Part shown: piece after piece, positions 1 to 11,900 of the stretch | Position numbering within the stretch: the stretch's first letter is position 1 | How the letters are laid out: every line of letters begins with the position of its first letter | Source: Dichotomocladium elegans | Lineage: Eukaryota > Mucoromycota > Mucoromycetes > Mucorales > Lichtheimiaceae | Assembly: GCA_025716815.1 (NCBI GenBank) | Contig: JAIXMN010000061.1 | Location: forward strand, 1 to 56,018 | Direction of reading: 5' to 3' | DNA: 56,018 nt | Program-made: the position numbers and the translations under genes | Notes under the pieces: model-generated | The model's database searches: none | What the model was told of the DNA's origin: nothing | The model's input: only the letters and a program-made list of their open reading frames with translations

Positions 1-241
1 TCTTTATCTGCGGGATTTTTGATGCTTTAGGAAGGTCTGACGATCCTTTCTGCTTCGATAACGATGTAGGGGGGGCGTGGGGGGGTGACGCAGGTGGTTC
101 TTGATTTGTTTTAGAGCTTTCCAACGTGTTTGCAATTAACGGTGAAATTGTCGATCTGATAAGATAGGGGTAATCACGTGACAAATTTGAAAAATATAAA
201 AAGAGCTTGAATTCGCCGCGCGCGATACTCGACAAGGTCTC
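1..241. other. Left edge, nothing recognised
   Basis: No open frame, repeat or RNA gene was recognised upstream of the tRNA. It is likely unique flanking DNA. A GC-rich patch (cgccgcgcgcg) lies about 25 bp before the tRNA. Confidence 0.4.
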
Positions 242-313
242 TCCTCTATGGTCTAGTGGCTAGGATCCCGGTCTCTCACACCGGTGGCCCGGGTTCAATT
301 CCCGGTGGGGGAA
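242..313 (+). tRNA. tRNA-Glu (anticodon CTC)
   Basis: A full cloverleaf folds by eye. The acceptor strand TCCTCTA pairs with TGGGGGA (two G-T wobbles), and the discriminator A is at 313. The anticodon stem CCGGT/ACCGG closes the loop CTCTCAC, giving anticodon CTC (glutamate). The T arm is CCGGG-TTCAATT-CCCGG, which also supplies the pol III B box. No intron is present and CCA is not encoded. It is the only non-mobile gene recognised in the window, and mobile DNA starts 18 bp beyond its 3' end. Confidence 0.93.
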
Positions 314-330
314 CTTGTTATGCACAGTGG

Positions 331-373
331 TGTCGTCTTTGTTTTGTCATGCATATATTTTGGCGGTTACACT
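331..373 (-). repeat. Inverted LTR terminus scraps
   Basis: Positions 331-345 (TGTCGTCTTTGTTTT) match the inverted end of the LTR of element B. They run directly into TGTCATGCATATATTTTGG, which resembles the inverted end of the solo LTR ending at 36249. These are truncated LTR tips abutting element A, evidence that the left boundary of A has been rearranged. Confidence 0.55.
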
Positions 374-668
374 TGTCGTAGTCGGACTCGGCGGGATTTC
401 CCTTTTTAGTAACCACACCATTGTTGCCGTTCGAACACGTAGTCGCCTCTCGTTAACCCACGTCGCCGCCAACACGTAGTCTCCTCTCCATTGAACACGT
501 AGTCATCCCTCAACATGCCACGTAACCATTGCCTTATATTTGGCATCACCACAACAGCTAGAAAAACATATAAATACTCCCCTCCGTTACAAACAATAAA
601 AGGGGCATCTTATCATATCTTCTACTTGTCTGTTCCTGGCTACGGTCTGATCCGCCAATTACACGACA
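374..668 (+). repeat. Element A 5' LTR
   Basis: It begins TGTCGTAG and ends CGACA. U3 carries TATAAAT at 569-575 with AATAAA at 595-600, 26 bp later. U5 contains a GGCTACGG...CCGCCAA tract shared with several other LTRs in the window. Confidence 0.92.
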
Positions 669-670
669 AC

Positions 671-679
671 TGGTAGCTG
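671..679 (+). other. Primer-binding site, element A
   Basis: TGGTAGCTG lies two bases after the LTR. It is complementary to a tRNA 3' end reading CAGCTACCA, which fits a fungal initiator tRNA-Met (family knowledge; that tRNA is not in the window). The ATG at 680 follows with no spacer. Confidence 0.75.
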
Positions 680-1772
680 ATGTATCTTGATGAATAACTG
701 ACAATCAAAACAGCCTGATACTGCCAATTTTCGAACATATCGCAAGATTCAAGACCACCTTTTGGACTCGGACGACGAAACCACGACAACACACGAACTT
801 ACCTTCGAGGAACAAACAAGGACAATGGCCACACATTTGCCCGGACAAGGAAACCAAGAACCAGAACGGCTACAGGACCCGAATATACTTTTGGTCCAAT
901 TGTTGCAAAAGCTTTTGGACAAACCGGACACTAAGACCCCCAGTTTTCGCGCCCGCATACGTGAACCAGACACGTACAATGGCGACCGCTCGTTAGATGC
1001 CGCGCAAAGTTGGGTGCGATCAGTGGAACGTTATCTCGAGATGGCAAAACTCGAGGAGTACCAGTGGGTCGATTATGCTGCTACGTTGCTGCGAGGAGAA
1101 GCGGAGGTGTGGTTTCGACAACAAGAACGTACGGGGGACATCACAGAGTGGAGCGATTTCAAGAAACGAATTCTGACGGCGTATAGTCCCCCAAATGCAC
1201 CGCAATTAGCAAGGGATAGACTCGCAGCTTTACAACAATCGGGTACGGTGGCGACCTACGTAGCACAATTCCAGTCCGTCTGTGCTTCGCTGCAAAACAT
1301 GACCGACGACGAGGCACTGGATCGTTTCGTCCGCAATCTGCAACCACACGTCAGACTCCACGTTGCTACCCAGTTCCCCGCTACATCTGCGGATGCCATA
1401 AGGCTGGCGCTAGCATTTGAAAGCGCGCAACAAATGTCCCAAGGCTTTTTCCAAAACTCACAACCAATCGCACCGGCGCACCAGGCACATATGACTAACC
1501 CCGTCCCCGAATATCTCCGCTCCTCTGGTGTGGCGCCAATGGACTTGGATGCTATCCGCCCAAGAGGATCAAGCCAATGGCGCGCACCCGGTCGCGGAAA
1601 TATCAACCGGCGCCAGCGCAGCTCCCACAACAGCAATGACGACGACAAGGATTGCTACAACTGTGGCGGCTTAGGGCACATCGCGCGCAACTGTTCGTCT
1701 CGTCGCCGTTTTAATCAAGCTCATGGTCAAGGCCGCCAATACCAGGGAAAAGGCCCAGCGCGACGGGATTAG
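680..1772 (+). pseudogene. gag: Element A gag (disrupted start)
   Basis: Capsid/nucleocapsid protein of the retroelement. The expected start codon at 680 touches the primer-binding site but runs into TAA after five codons. The gag frame is open from about 702 to 1772 and includes an in-frame TTG at 762. The protein has a retrotransposon gag capsid region (motif WVRSVERYLEMAKLEEYQW, residues ~85-105 counted from 762) and one zinc knuckle near the C-terminus, CYNCGGLGHIARNC. Comparison with element F, whose gag is intact, shows that one indel plus a stop near 700 separate the start from the body. The Gag-to-Pol switch is the heptamer at 1745. Confidence 0.85.
1745..1751 (+). promoter_or_regulatory. 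-1 frameshift heptamer GGGAAAA, element A
   Basis: In gag phase this reads G-GGA-AAA, a canonical X-XXY-YYZ slippery site. The pol frame is -1 to gag and already open here. Elements B, C, E and F have T-TTA-AAA at the same place, so A carries a variant heptamer that keeps the slippery logic. Function is inferred. Confidence 0.7.
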
Positions 1773-4700
1773 AGGGAGTCCCGCCGCGCCATTCAGTAAA
1801 CCCATCCCTCAACGTTGTCAAGGAGGCCCCACCTGTGGTCGATCGCGAAGGCCCACTGATCGATTTGTCCGACGAACTAGATCAAGATTCATTGGACTTA
1901 CACAAAACCATAGAGGAGGATAAACAGTATCTTGATTCATTGCTCTCAATTAAACAAACCGATTTGCCCCTGTATTCGATGTTATGCAATGGTCGTGCTG
2001 TTGATGTGTTGATCGATTCTGGTGCTACTGGCTCGTACGTCGCTCCGCGAGTAGCAAATGGACTGCCTGTCCGTGCTGTACCTGGTCGCGATGTCGAAAC
2101 TGCTGGTGGCCACGTCATGTCGATCGATAAGCAAGCGACGCTCTCCCTGGATGCGCAAGGCTTTCGCCATCAGACCACGGCGTACGTCCTCGACACCAAG
2201 TTCGACGTAATCCTCGGGCGTGATTGGCTCAAGACCATCCAGCCGATGCCCGACTGGGAACTAGATACCTGGCGCATTCACAAGGGGCAGCACGAATACG
2301 TCCTACGTCCGAAGCACAAGCGCAATATTCCTGACCTGCTTACCTCATATCTCATCGTCAGGTCCAACGTCTGGAGCGTGGAAAAGGAATTGACGATGTG
2401 TTTCTGTGCTTTGTCCGGTCGGATGACACAACGGCTAGGACCACGGGAGAAAGCAAGTTCGCGATGCTGGTGTCCGAGTTCAACGACGTGTTTCAAGACC
2501 AGTTACCGGGACTACCACCAGATCGCAATGTGGAGCATGTCATTGACACTGGTGACTCACCGCCAATCTCTCGACCTCCGTACAAGATGAGTCCTTTGGA
2601 ACTGGACGAGCTGCGGCGTCAATTAAAGGAACTATTGGATCTGCGTCTGATTCGACCAAGTGCGTCGCCATGGGGTGCACCAGTGCTGTTTGTGCGCAAG
2701 AAGGATGGAAGCATGCGTTTATGCATCGACTATCGCGCAGTAAATCGAGTCACGCGCCGTAACTCACACCCTTTGCCAAGAATCGACGAGTGCCTCGAGC
2801 GACTTGGGGGAGCCCGCTACTTTTCAAGTATCGACCTCAAGAGTGGGTATCACCAGGTAAAAATCAAGGATGCCGATGTACCCAAGACGGCTTTTAATAC
2901 ACGTTATGGTCAATATGAATTTTTGGTGTTGCCCTTTGGTCTGACTAACGCGCCGCCTACGTTCCAAAAACTGATGAACTCGGTTCTTGGAGATTGTCTG
3001 GATGAGTTCGCTCTCGTGTATTTGGACGATATCCTGATATACAGCAAGACCGAAGAAGAGCATTACCGTCATGTTCATCAGATATTGGAACGGCTTCGCC
3101 AAGCAAAGCTGATAGCCAACTTGAAGAAATGCGAATTCAACAAGACCGAGCTGGAGTTTGTCGGCTATCAGGTGTCGGCGCGTGGTATCCGTCCGTCGCA
3201 GAAAAAAGTGCAAGCAATCAAGGACTGGCCGGTCCCCACGAATGTACAGGAAGTTCGTCAGTTTGTTGGTCTCGGTTCGCACTATCGACGCTTCATTCGC
3301 GATTTCGCTGCCATTGCGTCGCCTCTGACAGACTTGACAAAGGGTACGGGAGCAAAGAAAAGGTCAATCAAATGGACTCCGGACTGCCAGCGCGCGTTTG
3401 AGGAAATCAAGACCCGCATGAGTGACGCACCCATTTTGTTGCCACCAAACCCAGCGGCCCCGTATGTGATCGAGACGGATGCTTCTGACTTTGGTGTGGG
3501 CGCTGTGCTACTACAACGCGGACCCGATGGTGCAATGCACCCGTTAGCCTTTGAGTCTAAGAAGCTTTCTGCTGCCGAGCGGAACTATCCTGTCCAAGAA
3601 AGGGAGTTGCTGGCCATCCTTCATGCCCTGCGGACCTGGCGTTGCTTCGTCGAAGGCCGACGTTACACAGTGTTCACCGATCACCATCCGCTGAAGTATT
3701 TCCGGACCCAAACCAAGCCAACGCCTCGCCTGACCAGATGGATTGCCGAGCTGGAACTGTACGACCCGGATATCCAATACAAACCCGGTAAGGACAACCA
3801 CATACCCGATCTGCTGTCCAGACGGGATGGCCCTGAGTGCGTCACCAAGGAAACAAGTTTGGAACCAGAGTTCCTCTACGCAGTCAAGGCAGTGCAAGAA
3901 TCCGACTGGCCAAAGTTTTATGCCCTCGCCGACAACAAGTGGCCACCCATGTACAAGGATCTGCTCGAAAAACATAAGGACAAGTTTGCAGTGCGCAATG
4001 ATCAGGTCTATCGTAAACTTCGGATCGGTGACGATATTCAAGAAGTGCGCTACGTATTGTTTGCTCGTCGCGCAGACTTGGTCGAGCAATTCCACAAGTC
4101 GTTCGGCCACGCGGGAAAAACCACGGTGTATGACCTGATGCACAAGCGTTGGTGGTGGCCAGATATGCGAAGAGATATCCAAGACTGGTTGGCCTCGTGC
4201 CAGCAGTGCCAACTCGCTGCCAAGACTGATCGCCATGTCCATCATGCACCTATGAAACCTTTGGAGGTGCCGCCCGTCTTCTCTCGATGGCATTTAGACT
4301 TTGTGGGCGAACTGCCAACTACGGCCAAAGGTAATCGCTGGTTGCTTGTTGCTGTCGACTACGCCACAAACTGGACCATTGCTCGTGCCGTATCTGATGC
4401 CACTGGTGAGGCCATCGCCGACTTTATTTATGAGGAGATCGTTTTACCTTTCGGCTGCCCCGAAGAAATCTGTACAGACCGCGGTGCTAATTTTATGTCC
4501 AAGGTGTTGGCCAACTACCTTGGTCGTATCAAGGTCAATCACATTTTTACAAGTGCTTTCCACCCGAGGACCAATGCCAAGGTGGAGCGGACCAACGGCA
4601 TTCTGAAACAAATGTTACGCAAGTATACTCAAGGTCGTATTCACCACTGGGACCAGTTTGTGGAGCCTGCAGTTTTTGCTTGTCGCGTCCGCAAACATCG

Positions 4701-5260
4701 TACTACTGGATTTAGTCCATATTTCTTGGTGTACGGTGTCGAGCCTCGCTTACCTGGCGATCATTTACGTCCCTTTGTTGTGTCCGCTGCCGGTGACACC
4801 GAAGAAGTACCTGCTGTGTCTGGTCGCGTGCCTGAGGTTCGTCGATTGCGCGAAGCGCGCTTACTCGCCAAACGTCGACTCCAAGACAATGCTGCCAAGG
4901 ATAAGGCTCGGTGGGATGCCAACTTAAAGCCGCAAACTTTTTCCGTTGGTGATCACGTCTTGATGCGGCATGAAAACAAGTTGAGCCTTGAGTTTAACTG
5001 GAAAGGCCCGTATAAGGTTATCGCCACGAAACCTGATTCCGACATTTATCACCTCCAGGATCTCCATGGCCAAGTCTACCCATCTTGGGTTCACACTGAT
5101 CGGTTACGCCCCATCCATGTCAATTCCAGTCCTCCCGTAGATCCCTGGTACGACCCCACTGCTGCCCGTGCTGCCGAACGTCGCCATATGCAAGCCGCTG
5201 GCCTACTGAATGTGTTGCTCGAGGACGATCAACAATCTGGGAGGGGGGTACTGTCGTAGT
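1745..5260 (+). pseudogene. pol: Element A pol (one frameshift)
   Basis: Polyprotein for reverse transcription and integration. The first part (to about 2340) holds the protease with catalytic LIDSGATGSY. A one-base loss near 2330-2345 breaks the frame between protease and reverse transcriptase. The rest (frame open 2398-5259) holds reverse transcriptase with YLDDILIYS, RNase H (ETDASDFGVG...TDHHPL), the integrase HHCC zinc region (FHKSFGHAG...CQQCQ), an integrase core with D (LDFVGELP), D (CTDRGANF) and E (NAKVERTNG), and a C-terminal region without chromodomain. The stop TAG at 5258-5260 belongs to the 3' LTR (TGTCGTAG). Confidence 0.9.
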
Positions 5261-5545
5261 CGGACTCGGCGGGATTTCCCTTTTTAGTAACCACACCATT
5301 GTTGCCGTTCGAACACGTAGTCGCCTCTCGTTAACCCACGTCGCCGCCAACACGTAGTCTCCTCTCCATTGAACACGTAGTCATCCCTCAACATGCCACG
5401 TAACCATTGCCTTATATTTGGCATCACCACAACAGCTAGAAAAACATATAAATACTCCCCTCCGTTACAAACAATAAAAGGGCATCTTATCATATCTTCT
5501 ACTTGTCTGTTCCTGGCTACGGTCTGATCCGCCAATTACACGACA
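5252..5545 (+). repeat. Element A 3' LTR
   Basis: Copy of 374-668 lacking one G in a G run. Its first eight bases, TGTCGTAG, end the pol reading frame. The next LTR starts two bases after its end. Confidence 0.92.
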
Positions 5546-5547
5546 TG

Positions 5548-5838
5548 TGTCGTAACAGAGATTATCTGACCAATCAGAAGCGTTTGCCAAGAATATCCTT
5601 TTATGCTTACACCTCCATCACAGCACCAATACTACACCTCTCGCCAAGAAAACCAATCCCAACGATTATTACCTTTTTCCCTCTGCATTCCGTCTATGTA
5701 TTTTTAGATAGCAAAAACAGTATAAATAACAAGAAGCCCATATACAATAAAGGACACCTTTCGAAACCCTACTTCTGTTTCTGCCACCAAGCTTAATCGC
5801 TATTCCTGGCCAAGGTTTATCCGCCAAAATAGACGACA
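5548..5838 (+). repeat. Solo LTR (LTR2)
   Basis: TGTCGTAACAG...AGACGACA with TATAAAT and CAATAAAGG in the usual order and U5 tract CCTGGCCAAGG...ATCCGCCAA. No internal region adjoins it. The right flank CGTG (5839-5842) consists of CG plus the first TG of the LTR of B, so it apparently inserted across the end of B. Confidence 0.8.
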
Positions 5839-5840
5839 CG

Positions 5841-6195
5841 TGTCGTCTTTGTTTTTACTTGAATACGGAAAGACGACGACCACGAAGGATAACCATGAAG
5901 AGAGTATAGACCACAAAGGATAACCACGAAGAGAGTAGACCAGGAAAGCGCCGGGTAGATGAGTCCTTTATTGCTGTCTACTTGTCCCTTATTTATACTG
6001 TTTTCTACTACTAAAATTATACATGCGATATCGTCATTCGTATGGGCGATGCTGTTAAAGAAGTAATTATGTCTGTCATTATCCATGTCGGTCGTGATAT
6101 CAAAAGAAGAAAGTCGGCCGAGTATTACGTCAGGCATCATACGAAGATGGAAGTAGGTTGGTTGATCAAATCGCCGGTTGGTGTAAGCTACGACA
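5841..6195 (-). repeat. Element B 3' LTR
   Basis: 355 bp; on the minus strand it starts TGTCGTAGCTTACACC and ends CAAAGACGACA. It contains two copies of a 31-bp repeat (5878-5937). The 5' LTR of the same element has five copies. Confidence 0.9.
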
Positions 6196-6684
6196 TTATC
6201 CTCCCCCCAGACTGTTGGGCGTCCTCGACCAACAAGGATCGAGTATCGTGGATTTCGAGACGCGTAGCGGCACGGGAAGTAAGAGGATCGTACCATGGGG
6301 AGGTGGGCGGGGACTTGCAATGAATAGGATGGAGGCGGTCAGTGTGCACCCAGGAAGAGTATTTTTTGCCGTTGAGATCCTTGAGCTTATATGTGTCTGA
6401 GGCTAAATTACGGTCAACAATAGTAAAGGGACCCGCCCAATTGTATTCGAGGCTTAATCGTTGTTCGTGGCGCATTAAGACTTGGTCTCCTACTGCGAAA
6501 ATCTGGTGCGTCATAGCCGCATCCCAAATGGCCTTGTCATGAGCCGCGTTGGCGCGTAATCGTTCTGCAGCCTCCGCCCGAGCTTCGCGCAGTTGCAAGA
6601 GTGATGGTTGTCTGGCCTGGTCGATAGTGGTAGGATTGCTACTAAGGTCCTGGGTGACGACCAGGCGAAATATATCTCCTGGGA
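6188..6684 (-). pseudogene. pol: Element B pol, C-terminal piece
   Basis: C-terminal part of the integrase, cut from the rest by CACTA-1. It begins in the motif EPRLPGD (split at the CACTA-1 target) and contains the conserved LMRHEQRLSLEYNWAGPF and SSWVHTDRLHPIH stretches that end Pol in this lineage. It ends GGRIMS followed by TAG at 6190-6188. That stop lies in the 3' LTR. There is no chromodomain. Confidence 0.85.
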
Positions 6685-7811
6685 CACTGCGCCCAGAGTG
6701 AGGAATACCCCACCCAAAAAGTGGGTTATTCTTGGGTGGATTCTTGAGAATACATCAGAGAATAACACTGTGTTATTCTTCAGCCTGAAAATGAGTTCCG
6801 TAAGAATCCACTGGTGGATTCCTCAAAACTAGTCCATAAACGGACAGGCCGGTTTTCCCATTGAACATGACCCCCCAAGTTTTATTCTGTCCATATATGG
6901 TTGTTTTGGTTATTTATAAAATCTGTGCCATATTCCCAACCTTCCATGATGGGATTATAGTTCAAAAAAACTATCCGTTTTTTCTTTTACGATGGTATCA
7001 CAATGGAACTGAATGGAAGGTTTTTTTTTTCAATAAAGGAGTAGACGTAGTTTCGTTTTGGATCATAGGATTATGGGATAGTATATTGTATTTTTTATTA
7101 TTTTGACTGGCAAAAGCAATAGCGACATTTTACATGGAGCATGGCATTGAAGTAAGAAGATAATGTGGAAAGGCTATTTAGGCCGCGCTCTACTATTACC
7201 ACCACCGAGGGATTCTGATCATTACGAAATGGGGATATTGAATGGCAGTAATGGAGATTGAACAAGTAAATGGAGCAAGTCGTTTTTATTCATTAGCCTA
7301 CGAACCTCTGTAGCTTTGATTAATTTGAGTGAAGTATGAGCGAATGCAGAACTAACCTTTTACCGTAGAAGTGAAGGTGGTAATTCTATTCGAAAAGAAG
7401 AGATATCAATATAAAGAGAAGGCATACCGAAAATGTTCGCAAACATACCTCAAAGAACTATGAAAGCGATTCTGTCAAATCCAAAACTACCAGAAAGAAG
7501 ATGAATGTCAAAAAGGCCTTCGTCACTAGCCCGATATCAACAAATGAAATACTTTGCTTACTTGTACTGAAGAATAGACCATGATCGTGAGGGAGGTATT
7601 GAATTCGAAAGAGAAAGAAAACATCAGAATTGCGCCCGATTCCTATTTAATACCTGAGAAAACATTTACTAAAAATGGGAGCCGTGTCATCCCTGATACC
7701 CTGTCAAGAGTACAGCCTGCGTTTTCATCCTTGTTCCCATTAACAACGCGAGTATTCAAAGTAATAATAAAGAAAGATCCATAAACAAGATCAATACTTA
7801 TCTTTCCATAG
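6685..7811. other. CACTA-1 left non-coding arm
   Basis: About 1.1 kb between the left end and the companion gene. The first 150 bp are dense in inverted GTTATTC/GAATAAC motifs, likely transposase-binding sites. No coding sequence was recognised in the remainder; a 67-codon frame at 7581-7784 has no counterpart in CACTA-2. Confidence 0.55.
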
Positions 7812-8862
7812 ATGTCCTTCCATAGCAGTGCCTCCAACGACTCCAGAGCTGAAGAACGCGAGCAACATGCTCGCAATCTGGAAATAGCGAACCTGCGTGC
7901 CACTATTCGTCGACTTGAAAATCGACTTGAAGATGAGTGTGTCAGCTTCCAAGCTGAAAAAATGGCGCTTCGGCAGCAGCTTGGCGGTCTTGCAGCTCTC
8001 GTTGCAGCAAACCAGCAACAATCTCTGGTGGCTGTTCCACCTGCGGGTCCCCCTGCAGACTTGGTGCAAAAGGCACTGGTATGTAACTTTACGAGTGTAT
8101 TCGTAGCTTCTCCATTCCATAGTAACCTCTAGAGGAAACATCCAGAGAAACATTAGCCGTTGCCATGACGCGTATGCTGCAGGCGACGGTTACAAGTATG
8201 GTGAAGACTTCCGGTCGCGCCATAACAATGGTGTGACCACAGCGATTGCTGCATTTTGCCGCAATTCCGTGGACGGCCAAGTACTGGACGAGAAGGTCTT
8301 GCGCGCCAAGATACACCAGTACTTCAAAGGCCAGAAGCGCGAGCACAAGCGTCGGCAGCGAGGGGAGGAAGGGATCGCCGAGGAGGGACGCCTGAAAGTC
8401 CAGAAAAAGCGCAGCAAGCGGGTGTGGAGCGTAAGTTCATATTACGCTATCTTAAATTACGATGAATCACTTACATTGAATTCACAATAGAAACTTAGAG
8501 CTCGCAAGATTGCTCGCGCCCAAAATGCTGCTACTTTGGAGGCAGAGTTCTCCAATGGAGAGCGCCTCCTGCGCAAAGAATGCATGTCGCCGGAGATTTC
8601 CAACACAGAGTCGGGCGTCACTTACGTCCTAAAGCCTGGATTCCGAAATGAGAACGTAAGACCTTTTTATAAGGATTCAACGCTGTACTAACCGTTATTC
8701 GCCTTGATGTAGGTGGCACAATATTTTGACACGTTAGATAGGCTGGCAGAGGCCAGCAAGAAGATCAAGGGGAAGAAAATGTTGAAGAGGGAGGTGGTCG
8801 TCGATGATGGTGCTGAATTGCCAAACGAAATTAGGAGCGAGCTACCCGAATGGGCTCAATAA
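7812..8862 (+). CDS. CACTA-1 companion protein (unknown function, spliced)
   Basis: Four-exon gene convergent with the transposase and homologous to 18253-19239. Exon 1 starts at 7812 and encodes a coiled coil rich in Glu/Arg/Leu (ATIRRLENRLEDE). The intron after about 8078-8082 cannot be placed without breaking the frame, so there may be a small indel. Exon 2 ends 8430 and holds VTTAIAAFC and a basic tail (KKRSKRVWS). Exon 3 is 8491-8655 with KECMSPEIS. Exon 4 is 8713-8862 with YFDTLDRL and ends LPEWAQ. The two 3' introns are 60 and 57 bp, GT-AG. By position it may be a TNPA-like DNA-binding partner of the transposase; this is inference. I do not recognise a named domain. Confidence 0.72.
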
Positions 8863-8942
8863 AATTCTTTTATTATTTTTTTTCATGCGCTCTATTTCTT
8901 TTACCGCCATTTCTCTCTTGCTCTCTACATCTCTTATTGACA

Positions 8943-11900
8943 TTATGCAGCAATTCTTCGCGTTAACGGGATTACAACGATCTTTGCGGTGGTGGGATTG
9001 CTTTGAGATCCATAGGTGACGACAGCAGCTTGCGAGAAAATTCGGTGGATAGGCAGGAAGCACTGGCAGTCATCAGCCATGAAACTGTTTCGCCATTCCT
9101 CTAAACCTTGGTCAATGAATCGCTGTGTTGATGCCTCTGTGCGGTACCAACGAACATAGGCAAAGTAATGCTTAACAGGAATGCGGTTGATGACAATAAC
9201 ATGGCTGAAATAGAACTGTACTTGTCCCGTCCAGGCGATAGCGCGGTCGTTCTGAACAAATAGAGCCTGTATGTGAGATCCACGAATGGAACGGGCTGTT
9301 GCTGATCTGTATGTCTGTCCAAAGATTTCGATCGTCCGAAACTTCTCAACTTCGCTTTGACAGTAAATTCGGCCTGCCTGTCGCGTGTTGATGCTGATGA
9401 CGCCTTCGTAATGGTTTTGGTAATGCTGCACCAACAAATCATGTAGCGCTTCGCTCAAGTGGGATTTCCGGCCATCGCGCATGGAGGCAAAGGTGTCTGG
9501 TGGTATTGGTTCGCTTCCCGAAATATTAGCGTCGACATTGCACGAAAAATCCTTGAATTCAAGTGGATCGAAGTTTGGAGTGTTCGTTTCGGTACAAACT
9601 AGACGTCGCTGGCCAGCAATACGCAGCAAGATACTGAGCTCCAAGCCACGTCCCATCAACCGACTACTAACTTCGTTATGGACAAAGTCGAGGGCACCGG
9701 TCTTCTCAATGAAGCGCTTCATGAACGTCAGTTCAAAGGAGTCCTTTTGGTTGGTTTCAACATTCTTCATATATCCGTTATACCGCTCAAAACTGAATAG
9801 CCAAAAGGCGTAGATGGGGCCAAAATCTTGGATGGTGCGGGCCAGATGCAAATGCAAATGCATATTTGGTGTTACGCTTTCAGCACCGTAAAGCTGGCAG
9901 CAACCTCGAACAAAGTCGACCAGGAAATTGTGGGCTTCATCGATGTCAGAGTATGCGATAACGGTCTTGGCGAGCAGCCGGCAGGCGGAGACAAACAGCA
10001 TCCAGTGCTGGAAATAGCGAGCAGCAAGGACACCTTTTAAAACAAAGGGAGAGTAGACCAGACACCATGCCTTCCAATCGTCTGCGGTCATAAACCCGAA
10101 TTTTCGCTCTATTTTGCGGTTCAGGGACGGAATTCCAGGCGGCAGCACAACTCCATCTGCAAGCTTCTGCATTTCGACACCGTCTGCGTCAGTGAGTAGC
10201 CCATGATTTCGCCATAGTCGCACCATTCGTTCAGCAGTTCCGAGAAAGAGGTTGTGCATTGGGTCAATAATGGAATCTCGAACAGGATCGAAATAATGGA
10301 GCCGATGAATCTGTGACCAGCGCGTGCCAGTAGCACGCTCAACGCGAATGCGACCCGCTGGCGTTGTCTGGGCTAACCACTCCTCCGCATTACGTGCATT
10401 AGCCGCCTTTGTTCTTAAATCGCCAAGTATGTCCAGAGTAGTCAAGATTCGAAGTGCCCGTGAAAACGACAAACTCGCGAGTGCACTTGTTGCATGCTCT
10501 GGTACTGTTGTGCGATGTGAATCCCCCGACTTTGCGACTAGCTGGAATGTCGCACGCAATGTTAAACAATGCTGCGCGTATGGTTGTTCCGCTTGGAATT
10601 TCAAAGGTAGGAATTCGGATTCCATTGTAGAGTTCAAGTAAGTCATCGACAAGTGGCTGCGAATAATGGTTCATTTCGTAGGTACTCGGCTCTTTTGGCC
10701 CAGGCATGACACCAGCAAGGATCACATTCTCAGTTTTATATCGCTCTGCGCGAGGCAAGTTGTTGACGATAAGGTAGATTGCACCGCATGAATACCCACT
10801 ATCAAAAGGGGCAAACCAGTCGACGTTCAATGTAAGCATCAACGAGCGAGGAGTTTCGACAAAAGGAAGTCCATTGTCTCGATTGTGAAGAGAACGCCAT
10901 CGTACGCCGTCATAAACATCGCTGAACACTCCTGGCCGGTATTGACGATGCTCCCACTCTGTTATCTTCTGCTCAAAGCCTTCTCGTTTGAAAAGCCGTG
11001 CCAAGCTTTGACGAAGTGGATAGTAGGCATACTGCTTGATCGGTATCCGATTATATGGATTGCTCAACGTCGACTTCAATAGTGTGGTGCCGCAAAGATC
11101 GCCATTCATGCGCCGACTTTCATTTATGCATGTTTGGGGGCCAGGCAACGGGTAAATGGCATGGCATTTGGAGCACGCACTGTACATTTGGAGATCATTT
11201 GTGAGACGATCAAAGCCAATCCATTTTCGCAAGCTTGTGATTGCTTCTGGAACCAAGAGGAAGGGATTATCGGTAAAGGCTTGAACCAGTGCAACAGCAA
11301 AGGTGATAAGGATGGCTGCTACTCTCTCAGACGTGTGATGTAACTGGAACAGCACGAGGAAGACAAACGCGAACAACAGAGGGTGAGGAATATGATCAAG
11401 GATGCTGGCATGGGTGGTCGGGCGCTGGTCTAATGATAATATCGTTAATCTAACCCCTTTTTTTCCTTCTTTTCTTTTACAAACCCTCTTCATCGTCAAC
11501 AATGCGGTCAAACTCAATGTCAACGGCCTCATTTAAATCGTCATCTTCGGCAATGTCATGTTCAATGTCGAAACTTTCAACCGGCAGTTCTCCTGTTGTA
11601 AAAAAATCAGTATTTGTTTCTGCTCGTGACCACTGGCGTTAACATACCGTTGTCAAGTTCTGACAGATATTGCCTGGCGTCAGTCTCACTATTGACATCG
11701 CCGTCAAGTTGCATGGATGTATCACCATCTATTTTCGGCATATCAGTTTGGCTGCTTTTAGTACCACACGCACCATTCATTATCTTACCGCCGCCGTGAC
11801 TTGAAGCAACGATAGCAGCTGTAGCCGCTCGCGCACTAGCCTGAATATGTTCATTATATGTTCGCTCCGTCACATACGCGTATCCCATCTCAGGATTTCG

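Larger units (their letters stand above)
374..5545 (+). mobile_element. Ty3-type LTR retrotransposon A (degenerate)
   Basis: Order: 5' LTR (374-668), primer-binding site, gag, pol (protease, reverse transcriptase, RNase H, integrase), polypurine tract (gggaggggggta before 5252), 3' LTR (5252-5545). The LTRs differ by one base in a G run (295 versus 294 bp), so the insertion is recent. The flanks do not match: left CACT, right TGTG. The right copy TGTG includes the first two bases of the next LTR. Gag has a broken start and pol has one frameshift, so this copy is probably non-autonomous. Confidence 0.9.

Noticed and set aside
374..5545. A target-site duplication for element A
   Set aside because: The flanks CACT and TGTG differ. 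The right side fits an insertion across LTR2, but the left side is rearranged, so no duplication is claimed.
7581..7784. 67-codon frame in the left arm of CACTA-1
   Set aside because: No counterpart in CACTA-2 or CACTA-3, no motif, and AT-rich non-coding composition.
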